Shown piece by piece: positions 1 through 8,100 of a stretch of 43,309 nucleotides of DNA (position 1 is the stretch's first letter; each line of letters starts with the position of its first letter). The notes under the pieces were generated by a model. That model ran no database searches. It worked only from the letters and a program-made list of their open reading frames with translations, and had not been told where the DNA came from. Source of the DNA: Myxococcales bacterium (GTDB lineage Bacteria > Myxococcota_A > UBA796 > SXON01); contig SHYV01000004.1 in NCBI GenBank assembly GCA_009692605.1, positions 1 through 43,309 on the forward strand, written 5' to 3'. Position numbers and translations under genes: made by a program.

Positions 1-811
1 CGAGGTCGGTGTCCGCTGTGACGGCCACCACACGGGGCGCCACGAGTCCCGGGGCCACCACAGTCCCCGTCCCCTCGGGATTGTCCGTCTGGCTGGCCCG
101 AAGCGTGACCCCTTCGCGTTTGGCCCACTCCACGGCCTCCTCGTACAGCACCTTCGCCCCATTCCGCGAAAGGGCGAGGGCCTCGTCCACCGAAAGGCGC
201 TCAATCTTCCTCGCGCCGGGCACGGTCCGCGGGTCGGCGGACCAGATGCCGTCTACATCGGAGCAGATCTCGCACTCGTCAGCCTGCAACGCTGCTGCGA
301 GGACGACCGCGGTGGTATCGCTGCCGCCTCGGCCCAGCGTGGTGACCTCTCGCGACCGGCTCACCCCCTGGAAGCCGGCGACGATCGCCACCTCACCGCG
401 GTCTATTGCCGCCCGTACGCGGTCGGGCCGGACCTCCAACACCCGGGCGTTCGCGTGGTGCTCATCGGTCACGATCCCGCTCTGGCTGCCGGTGAACGAC
501 CGCGCTGGCACACCCAGATCGGCCAGCGCCATGGCCAGGAGCGTCATGCTCACCCGCTCTCCGACGCTGATCAGCATGTCCAGCTCCCGCCTTCCCGGGC
601 TCGCGCTCACCTGTCGCGCCAGCGCCAGCAGTTCATTGGTCGTATTGCCCATCGCCGACACCACGACGACCACGCGGGCGCCCGTCGCCCGTGTCCGAGC
701 CACCCGGGCGGCCACCGCGCGCAGCTTGCCAAGGTCAGCGACCGAGCTGCCGCCATACTTCTGGACGATCAGCCGGGCGCCTTGACCTGCGTGGTCGGCT
801 TCAAGCTTCAC
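1..811 (-). CDS. lysC: Aspartate kinase, N-terminal part (cut by window edge)
   Basis: Aspartate kinase phosphorylates L-aspartate with ATP, the first step towards lysine, threonine, methionine and diaminopimelate. The reverse strand reads continuously from a GTG at 811 to the window edge (about 270 codons). It shows the family motif KYGGSSVAD at residues 18-26, the block [16 protein letters not shown], and the nucleotide-binding stretch [13 protein letters not shown]. The C-terminal ACT regulatory domains lie outside the window. The GTG overlaps the TGA of the upstream gene as GTGA, which fixes the start and suggests translational coupling. It is the last visible gene of a kinase-regulator-secreted protein operon, an unusual place for this enzyme. 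Family assignment is firm; whether it is feedback-regulated cannot be judged. Confidence 0.93.
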   Translation of the reverse strand, partial: MKLEADHAGQGARLIVQKYGGSSVADLGKLRAVAARVARTRATGARVVVVVSAMGNTTNELLALARQVSASPGRRELDMLISVGERVSMTLLAMALADLGVPARSFTGSQSGIVTDEHHANARVLEVRPDRVRAAIDRGEVAIVAGFQGVSRSREVTTLGRGGSDTTAVVLAAALQADECEICSDVDGIWSADPRTVPGARKIERLSVDEALALSRNGAKVLYEEAVEWAKREGVTLRASQTDNPEGTGTVVAPGLVAPRVVAVTADTDL

Positions 812-1635
812 CGCAGCTCCAGGTCGTCGATCCAAAGCTCGTTCGGCCCGCGGTCCTCGGAGAGCAGCCCCGTGAGGTCCTCGATCCGGAGCAACCGAGC
901 CTGAGCGGACCAGCCGCCGACCTCCGCCGGGCGAAACTCCCGGACAGAAAGCTCGGCGCTCGCCCACTCGTCGCGGGGGACCTGCACGACCTCGGACTGA
1001 ACGCGGGCGCCGGTGCCGTCATCGAGCGCCACCCGCACGTAGCTGACGATCGCCGAAGCCCGGATCCGGAAGGCGACGGTGCGCAGGGCCTCTGGGTGGC
1101 GGAACACCGCCTCCAGAGCGTCCGCCGCGGCCGGCTTCACCTCGGTCGGCCAAACCAGCACCCTCCCCTCTCCGGTCGCGACCAGCCTCGGCGCCCCCTT
1201 ACGCGTCCAGACCCGGTGGAGCGCGCACAGGTCGTCGTCCGCGGGCCCATCGAAGTCGCATACGCGGGGAACGCTGGCGATGGGCTGCCCGATCTCCTCA
1301 AAACGGGCGAGGATGGCATGGGCCGAGAGGCTGGGCACCGCCGCGTTGGCGGCGCGCTCCCAGGCGTCGGCAGCGCCCTGCCCGTCGCCCTGCTCAGCGC
1401 GCGCCTGACCCAGAAAGTACCACGCCTTTCCGAACAGCGTGTCGCTCGGGGAGAGGTCGTCGAGGACCTCCTCGCAGTACATCGCGGAGGCCGCCGGGGT
1501 GCCGTCCACGGCCTGCGCGAGCCGCGCATCGTACAGCGACTCCCAGCTCCGCTCGGAGTCTCCGGCGGCAGACGGCAAGGGGAAAGCCATCGCCGCGGCA
1601 AGCCAGCAGGCCATTCCGGCAAAGGGCCTTCGCAA
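808..1635 (-). CDS. Secreted protein with a C-terminal beta-sandwich-like domain
   Basis: I do not recognise a named family. The 275-residue product begins with a plausible Sec signal (two arginines, then a hydrophobic run ending at PSAAGD near residue 26). Residues 30-110 are alanine-rich and helical, resembling TPR-like helices. The C-terminal 100 residues look like a carbohydrate-binding-type beta sandwich and end with [11 protein letters not shown], a motif common at the last strand of such folds. The start is TTG, 2 bases after the response regulator stop; an in-frame ATG seven codons later would also leave a signal peptide. Its stop overlaps the aspartate kinase GTG. Co-transcription with the two-component pair suggests an envelope protein linked to that signalling, but this is inference. 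Confidence 0.8.
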   Translation of the reverse strand: MRRPFAGMACWLAAAMAFPLPSAAGDSERSWESLYDARLAQAVDGTPAASAMYCEEVLDDLSPSDTLFGKAWYFLGQARAEQGDGQGAADAWERAANAAVPSLSAHAILARFEEIGQPIASVPRVCDFDGPADDDLCALHRVWTRKGAPRLVATGEGRVLVWPTEVKPAAADALEAVFRHPEALRTVAFRIRASAIVSYVRVALDDGTGARVQSEVVQVPRDEWASAELSVREFRPAEVGGWSAQARLLRIEDLTGLLSEDRGPNELWIDDLELR

Positions 1636-1637
1636 CG

Positions 1638-2339
1638 TCAGCTCTCGGTCCCTACAAACTTGTAACCGATGCCATGAAAAGTTTCGATAAAACGTGGCTT
1701 TCCAGCGTCGTCCCTGAGCTTCTTGCGCACGTTGAGGATGTGGGTATCGACCGTTCTGGTGGTGACCCCGGCGCTGTACTTCCAGATCGCGGAGAGCAGC
1801 TCCTCGCGGTCGACCACCTTGCCCCGGTGCTCGATCAGGTAGCGCAGCAAGTCCTGCTCGCGATTGGACAGGCGCTCCTCCTGATCGGGGTGCCGGATCA
1901 GGTAGTTGTCGAGGTCCACCTCGGTGGTGCCGTATCGGTAGATACTCTTCGCCCCGCCGGCACGCTTGAGCACGGCCTGGATGCGCGCCTTGAGCTCAAG
2001 CAGCGAGAACGGCTTGGTGAGGTAGTCATCCGCACCGAGGTCGAACGCCAGCAGCTTGTCCGTCTCCAGGGTGCGCGCGGTCAGGAAGATGAGCGGCCCC
2101 GAGAAACCCTTCTTGCGAAGCTCCGACAGGATCTGGAACCCGTCCATGCCGTCGGGCCCTTCGGGGCCCTCCTGAAGCATCACGTCGCACACCGCGACGT
2201 CGATCGCGCGTTGATCGACCACTTCGAGGGCCGCCTTGCCACCGCGCGCGTGGAAGACCTCGAAGCCCTCGCGGGTGAAGAACGCGATCAGCGAGGAGAG
2301 AAGATCTTCCTCGTCTTCAACGAACAAGATGCGGGGCAT
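1638..2339 (-). CDS. OmpR/PhoB-family response regulator
   Basis: This DNA-binding response regulator acts in the cytoplasm as partner of the histidine kinase encoded just upstream. The N-terminal receiver domain has the acidic pair E8-D9, phospho-acceptor D52, T87 and K109 (LTKP). The C-terminal half is a winged helix with the typical NREQDLLRYLIEH and TRTVDTHILNVRKKLRDD segments. The loop after D52 is odd: it normally runs MLPGMDG but here carries about eight extra residues (QEGPEGPD) before GMDGF. The gene starts with ATG behind a strong AAAGGAG site and lies 43 bases after the kinase. The targets are unknown. Confidence 0.96.
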   Translation of the reverse strand: MPRILFVEDEEDLLSSLIAFFTREGFEVFHARGGKAALEVVDQRAIDVAVCDVMLQEGPEGPDGMDGFQILSELRKKGFSGPLIFLTARTLETDKLLAFDLGADDYLTKPFSLLELKARIQAVLKRAGGAKSIYRYGTTEVDLDNYLIRHPDQEERLSNREQDLLRYLIEHRGKVVDREELLSAIWKYSAGVTTRTVDTHILNVRKKLRDDAGKPRFIETFHGIGYKFVGTES

Positions 2340-2345
2340 GGCGTG

Positions 2346-2352
2346 CTCCTTT
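2346..2352 (-). promoter_or_regulatory. Ribosome binding site of the response regulator
   Basis: The reverse strand reads AAAGGAG six bases before the ATG at 2339. It is one of the best Shine-Dalgarno matches in the window and confirms this start. It gives the regulator its own initiation site although it follows the kinase closely. Confidence 0.75.
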
Positions 2353-2382
2353 GAGGCCGAATCCCGGTCGGGGAGGGACTCA

Positions 2383-4470
2383 CTAAGACGGCGGGACGAA
2401 CGAGAGGGGAAAGTGCAGGGTGAAGGTGGACCCGACTCCCGGGGCAGACTCTATCCCGACCCGGCCGCCGTGAGCCTCCATGATGTAGCGAACGATGGTG
2501 AGCCCAATGCCGGTGCCCTTCTTGCTTCGGGCGAGAGGGTCGGTGGACCGGTAGTACTGATCGAAGACCTGCTTCTGCTCAGCCGGCGCGATGCCGATCC
2601 CCCGATCGCTCACCGCGACGCAGATCTCGCCCGACTTGCGCCCGGACCCGTCGGGGTCGCCGCTCACGTACACCCGAACGCCGATCCACGCCGACTGCTG
2701 CCCATACTTGGCGGCGTTCGAGAGCAGGTTGATGACCACTTGTGACACCGCATCCGCGTCGTGCCAGATCACCGGCAGGTCGTCCGGCAGTTCGAAGTCG
2801 ATGGTCATGGTTTTGGTCTCCATCGCCACCCCAGCCTGCTCCACACACCGCGCTACGGTCAGCCCCAAATCGCCGATGCGAAAGGTATACTTCTTCTTAC
2901 CCTTCTCGATCGCGGAGAAGTCGAGGATGTTGTCCACCAGCCGCGAGAGGCGCTCGGACTCCCGGACGATCACATCGTAGTGACGGCTCCGCGACACATC
3001 GTCGGTGGCGAGGCCGAGCTGCAGCGCCTCGGCCTTCAGCCGGATCTGGGTGAGCGGCGAACGGAGCTCGTGCGAGACATGGGCGGCGAAGTCGGACTTG
3101 TCGCGCGCGGCGTCCAGTTCGCGCCGCACCAGCCTCGTCGATGCGACCGTGCCGACGAGGATCATGGTCAGCGAGAGGAAGATGATGCCCAGGCCGCGGC
3201 GGCGCTGGTCGGCCTGCTGCTCCGCGAGGCCCGCGGGGTCGCGCGCGGTCACCACGAACGACCAGTTCGGCAGCCACGGCGCGAGCGAGCCGCGGGACAG
3301 GACCGAGGACGGTGCGACAGCGTCCGGCCCGACGAGCGTCGCGCGAATGTCCCCATCCGGGCCTCCCGCCGCCGCCGCCATCACCCGGTAACGGTCGAGC
3401 AGGCGGCGCAGATCGAGGCCGAACGCGTATTGCTCGCTCTCAGTCCAGGTCATGGCCCATACCGCGCTGTCGGTGCGCATGTAAACGAAGGTCCCCGGCT
3501 CCGCCCGCAACAGCCTGCCCTTGGCGCCCAGCGTATCGAGCTCGGGCTGCAGCCGTTCCGCCCAGTACAGCTGCGCCGAACGCTCATCGACGCGCCCACG
3601 GGCCCGGGCGGTCCAGTCGCTGTTGGGCAGCAGCTCGATCGCCCGCCGGGCGACGGCTCCTTCGCCACCCCGTCCGATCTCCCACGGCTGGGTGAGGACG
3701 GCTTCAGCGAGCGCCTTCAGATCCTCCTGGCCTCCGGCCGGGTCGCGCTTCAACCGGGACTGGGCCAGCTGGAGTCGGGCCAGGTCTCCGATCCGGAAGC
3801 CATAGAGATCGCGCGCGGGCTCGTCTACCAGCTGTTGCCAGGTGCCCTCCGCTTCGCGACCCAGTCCAGCGCGGTCGAGCGCGCGAGCCCGGTTGTAGAC
3901 GCAGCGTGCGCGGTCCCGGCGGGTGTGCGTCTGTCGCGCGGCCTGAGCGTACAGCGTCGCCGCGCGCTCCCATAGACCTTCGCGCTCGGCGGACTGGGCC
4001 TCGCGCCATTCGTCGAACAGCAGGAACGCCTGATCCTCACGGGGATCCACGCCGGCGCCGCTCAGGAAAGGCTCCGCGAGGTTGCCGTCACCGTCGAACC
4101 CAAACGCCACCCGGAGCACATCGGAGAGCTCCTTCTGGCCGACATGGACCGACTGCCCCGAGGTGAGACGGCTCAACGCGGTGTTCTGAAACGTCGAGAA
4201 CTGGGTCTCAACCGCGGACTTGAACTCTGCGCTCGCGGCGTCCGCCCGCCGCCGCACATCTGCGGCCAGCGCCAGTTCGTCGGCGCGGATGCCGACGACG
4301 CCGTAATACACCAGCATCAACCCCGGCAGCCCGATCGTGGCGAGGAAGACAGCGATCACGGTGAGCACGCCCCTTAGGTGGTAGACGTCCTCCATCGCGC
4401 GCACGTCCCCGCGCCGCGCCGCGATGAGGCGCTTGAGCAGGGCGATCGGACCGAGGTTGCGGGGGGTCAC
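2383..4470 (-). CDS. Membrane sensor histidine kinase with a large extracytoplasmic helical domain
   Basis: This 695-residue kinase should autophosphorylate and pass phosphate to the regulator encoded 43 bases downstream. A first membrane segment lies at about residues 34-58 and a second at 426-446. The roughly 365 residues between them face the periplasm and contain TPR-like helices (about 160-290). The cytoplasmic part has an H box with H467 in HVSHELRSP, an N box at 581-590 (NLLSNAAKYG), a D box at 622 (DRGIGIAP) and a glycine-rich lid at 652 (GTGIGLTIV), so all catalytic blocks are intact. The start is GTG; an ATG at codon 26 is an alternative. The sensor domain is not a PAS or Cache type I recognise. 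Confidence 0.95.
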   Translation of the reverse strand: MTPRNLGPIALLKRLIAARRGDVRAMEDVYHLRGVLTVIAVFLATIGLPGLMLVYYGVVGIRADELALAADVRRRADAASAEFKSAVETQFSTFQNTALSRLTSGQSVHVGQKELSDVLRVAFGFDGDGNLAEPFLSGAGVDPREDQAFLLFDEWREAQSAEREGLWERAATLYAQAARQTHTRRDRARCVYNRARALDRAGLGREAEGTWQQLVDEPARDLYGFRIGDLARLQLAQSRLKRDPAGGQEDLKALAEAVLTQPWEIGRGGEGAVARRAIELLPNSDWTARARGRVDERSAQLYWAERLQPELDTLGAKGRLLRAEPGTFVYMRTDSAVWAMTWTESEQYAFGLDLRRLLDRYRVMAAAAGGPDGDIRATLVGPDAVAPSSVLSRGSLAPWLPNWSFVVTARDPAGLAEQQADQRRRGLGIIFLSLTMILVGTVASTRLVRRELDAARDKSDFAAHVSHELRSPLTQIRLKAEALQLGLATDDVSRSRHYDVIVRESERLSRLVDNILDFSAIEKGKKKYTFRIGDLGLTVARCVEQAGVAMETKTMTIDFELPDDLPVIWHDADAVSQVVINLLSNAAKYGQQSAWIGVRVYVSGDPDGSGRKSGEICVAVSDRGIGIAPAEQKQVFDQYYRSTDPLARSKKGTGIGLTIVRYIMEAHGGRVGIESAPGVGSTFTLHFPLSFVPPS

Positions 4471-4534
4471 CGGCGGGGTCTATTCCGGGCCCGGTTGTAC
4501 AGGACGGAACCGGGGCCTGGGCTATGTCTGGGGC

Positions 4535-5134
4535 ATGCACACCACCGCCCCCGGCGCAGGGCCCTTGATCTGGGCGATCTCCGGCGGACAGCCCGACCTC
4601 ATGGCACGCGCCCGGCTCGCGCTCGCTGCGGGCCTCGACCGCCTGCTGGTCCGCGAAGCGCAATTGCCTGCCCGGAGTGGGCTGGAGCAGCTCGCGGCGA
4701 ATTTTTCAGGGCGCGTCGTCCTCCACGCCCGGATGCCTGACGCGGCCGTCGTGGCGCTCGATCTCGGCCTCGGGCTCCACCTGCCGTCGGACGCGTTGGC
4801 GGGCCCGTTTCGCGAGCGCTGGGCCGGACCGCTTGGGCAAAGCTGCCATACGCTCGACGAGGTGCGAGCGGCGTTCGACGCCGGCTGTGACTGGGCCTTC
4901 CTCTCACCGATCTTCAGGCCGATCTCGAAGCCCGACGACCGACGACCAACGCTGGGGCTCGCGGCGTTGAACGGGAGCCAGGCGGTAGCGCTGGGCGGCA
5001 TCACGCTGACGACCGCAGCGGAGTGTGTCCGGAGCGGGGCTGTGGGGGTCGCGTCCATGAGCGGCGTCCTCTCCCAGCCCGACCCCGCCCACGCGGTCAG
5101 GCTGTGGATGGCGGCGACAGGGCGCCTACACTGA
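4535..5134 (+). CDS. TenI/ThiE-like thiamine biosynthesis protein
   Basis: This is a 199-residue TIM-barrel protein of the thiamine phosphate synthase/TenI superfamily. It contains SCHTLDEVRAAFDAGCDW followed by FLSPIFRPISKPDDRRP, then ALGGIT and GAVGVASMSGV, which form the phosphate-binding end of the barrel. The usual ThiE magnesium motif (GQxD after GxHL) is replaced by GLHLPSDAL. The retained histidine of SCHT fits the TenI thiazole tautomerase better than the synthase. I chose the ATG at 4535 because longer versions run into the divergent kinase gene. No other thiamine genes are nearby. The 3' end overlaps the convergent uvrA stop by nine bases. Family placement is firm; the exact reaction is open. 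Confidence 0.82.
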   Translation: MHTTAPGAGPLIWAISGGQPDLMARARLALAAGLDRLLVREAQLPARSGLEQLAANFSGRVVLHARMPDAAVVALDLGLGLHLPSDALAGPFRERWAGPLGQSCHTLDEVRAAFDAGCDWAFLSPIFRPISKPDDRRPTLGLAALNGSQAVALGGITLTTAAECVRSGAVGVASMSGVLSQPDPAHAVRLWMAATGRLH

Positions 5135-8100
5135 CCCACCCGCCAGCGCCGCAGCCGAGGCCCGCCCACGCAGGGCCTCGCCCGTCCAGCTCCCGGTGAC
5201 CTGCGCGATCTCCTCCGGAGTCCCCGTCGCGACGACCCGGCCGCCCCCGGGACCGGCGCCGGGCCCCATGTCGATCACGAAGTCCGCGTGCCGAATGATG
5301 TCAAGGTGATGCTCCACGATCACCACGGTGTGGCCGTGGTCCACCAGCCGATCGATGACGGTGACCAGACGCTCGATGTCGCTGAGGTGGAGGCCCGTGG
5401 TCGGTTCGTCGAGCACGTACAAGGTCGGCTGTGACCGTTCCGCGAGCCCGAGCGCCAGCTTCACCCGCTGGGCCTCGCCGCCGGAGAGATCGGTCGCCGG
5501 TTGACCGAGCCGGACGTACCCCAGCCCCACCGCCGCGAGGCCCTCGAGCGCGCGACGGATCGCTTTGTGATGGGCGAACAGCTCCAGCGCATCATCGACG
5601 CGCAAGTCTAAAACATCGGCGATGGACAGGCCCTTAACGCGGGCGTCGAGCGTCTCAGGAGCGAACCGGCGGCCGTGACAGGTCTCGCACTTCACCCACA
5701 CGTTCGAGAGGAAGTGCATCTCGATCTGCTCGAAGCCGTAGCCGCTGCACACCGAGCAGGCTCCCGAGCCGCCGTTCGCGCTGAAGTGGCTGTGCGTCCA
5801 GCCGCGCTCGCGGGCTACGGGCGTCTGCGCGAAGAGCTTACGCAGCGGGTCCATCACCCCCACGTAGGTGGCTGCGCTGGAGCGCGGGCTCCGGCCGATA
5901 GGTGTCTGGTCGATCACCTGAAGGAGCAGCGCAGGGCCGGTGACGTCAACCGGCCGCTGCTCGCCCTGAAGGCGACCCACCATCAAGTCAAGGATCAGTG
6001 TGCTCTTTCCAGAACCACTCACCCCGGTCACCACGGTCAGCGCCCCGGTGGGAATGTCCACCGAGACGCCGTTCAGGCTGTGGCGCGTGGCGTTCCGGAT
6101 CTGGATCGGGGGCCCGCCGAGCCGTCGGGCCGAGGGCAACCGGATCGACCGCTCGCCGGTGAGCCACGGGCCGGTGACGCTGCCCGGCCCAAGGGACATA
6201 GGCGGGCCTGCGGCGAGCACCTGCCCCCCTCGCTCGCCCGCCTCGGGACCGAGATCGATCACATGGTCGGCCCGCTTGATCGTCTCAGGGTCGTGCTCCA
6301 CGATCACCAGCGTATTGTCGAGCGCGCGGAGGCCTTCAAGGGTAGCGAGCAGCCTGTCGGTGTCGCGAGCGTGCAGGCCGATCGTGGGCTCGTCGAGCAC
6401 ATAGATCACGCCGGTCAGGCCGCCGCCGAGCTGGGTCGCCAGCCGGATGCGCTGGGCTTCGCCGCCAGAGACGGTGTTCCCCCCGCGATCGAGGGTGAGG
6501 TAGCCCACGCCTACATTGTCGAGGAAGCCCAGCCGGGCCCGAATCTCACGCAGCGGCTGTGCAGCGATCAGCGTCGCCTCGGGGTTCAGCTGGAGACCGT
6601 CGAACCAGTCGCGCGCACCGGCGATGGTCATCGCGGAGACCTCGTGCAACCCAAGCAGCGCGCGCCCGCCCCCCGCGGGCCCGCCCCCCGAGAGCACGGC
6701 CCTCCCGCCAAACTTCACCGCCAGAATCTCGGGCTTCAGCCGCCCCCCGAGGCACTTCTTGCAGTGCCACAGCTGGCCCTTGATCTCGATGCGACCCATG
6801 CCGTCGCAGGTGCCACAGGCGCCAAGGTAGTGGTTGAAGCTGAAGTGCCGGGGCGTCAACGCCACCTTGTGGATCAGCCCGTGATCGGGGCAGCGGGCCT
6901 GAGAGCTAAACGGAATCGGAGCCGGGTTCCCGCTCGTGCCAGCGCTCGTGCCGGCGCCAGCCCGGCCGCCGGAAGCCGGGCGAGGCTGGAACCGCGCCAT
7001 GTTGCCCCCGTAGCGGTAGGCCGTGGTGATCGCCTCAACCACCCGGCTTCGCTCTACGGTGCCGGGGTCCAGCCGATCGATGACCAACGTGGCGACCCGC
7101 GCCTGATCGGTGAGCTCGTATGCCCCCTTGCGGCCATCATACCCACGGGCAAAACCTGCCTTCCGAAGATCCTCGGCGGATGCCGGCTCGGAGAGCGCGC
7201 ACAGGAGCCAGCCCGGGCCGGGCTGCTGGGAGGCCAGAAACTCGGCGGCCTGAACGGGCGGACGGGCGTGGATCCTCTGGTCGCAGGTGGGGCAGTGTGG
7301 AACCCCGAGGTTGGCCCAGAGGAGCCGGAAGTGATCCTGAAGCTCGGTGATCGTCGCGACGGTGCTCCGCCCGCTGCCGCCGGACGTGCGCTGATCGATA
7401 GCGATCGCGGGCGCGAGCCCGGTGACGCTGTCGATGGGCGCACGCTCCAGCCGGCCCAGAAAGCGCCTTGCATAGGTAGATAGGCTCTCGACGTAGCGCC
7501 GCTGGCCCTCGGCGAAGATGGTATCGAACGCGAGCGAGGTCTTCCCCGACCCGGAGGGCCCGGTGATGACCGTCATCTTGCCGTGTGGGATGCACACGTC
7601 CACGCTGCGGAGGTTGTGGCATCTGGCCCCGCGGATCACAAGGTCGTGGCTGTGCGCGAGGACCGGGCGAACTCGGGGCTCGTGGACAAAAGACACCTGC
7701 CTGCCGCCGAACTCTGGAAGTCCGGCCAGCACCCGGCCGGTCGGGGTGTCGGTCGCGGCGATCGCCCGGGGTGTCCCGGCGGCGAGGACGCGCCCGCCGT
7801 CGATCCCGCCCTCCGGCCCGACCTCGACGAGGTGGTCGGCGACCTTGACGACGTCGGTGTTGTGCTCGATGATCAGCACGGTGTTGCCCGCGTCCACCAG
7901 CAGCTGGAGCGCGTCGATCAGGATCCTCACATCGGCGAAGTGCAGCCCGGTCGTCGGCTCATCGAGCAGGTAGACGGTGTTCCCCGTGGCCGGCCGCTGC
8001 AGCTCCGTCGCGAGCTTGAGGCGTTGGGCCTCGCCGCCAGACAGCGTGGTAGCGTTCTGTCCAAGCGTCAGGTACCCCAGACCGACATGATCCAGCGCGC

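Noticed and set aside
9-785. Long plus-strand open frame opposite aspartate kinase
   Set aside because: Its protein is arginine/serine/threonine-rich with no motif, while the reverse strand encodes clear aspartate kinase.
4487-4496. CCGGGCCCGG palindrome between the kinase and TenI-like genes
   Set aside because: Short perfect palindromes of G and C are expected by chance at this GC content, and no promoter elements align with it.
5675-7483. A 602-codon plus-strand frame opposite uvrA
   Set aside because: It mirrors the uvrA codons; composition is typical of antisense frames in GC-rich DNA.
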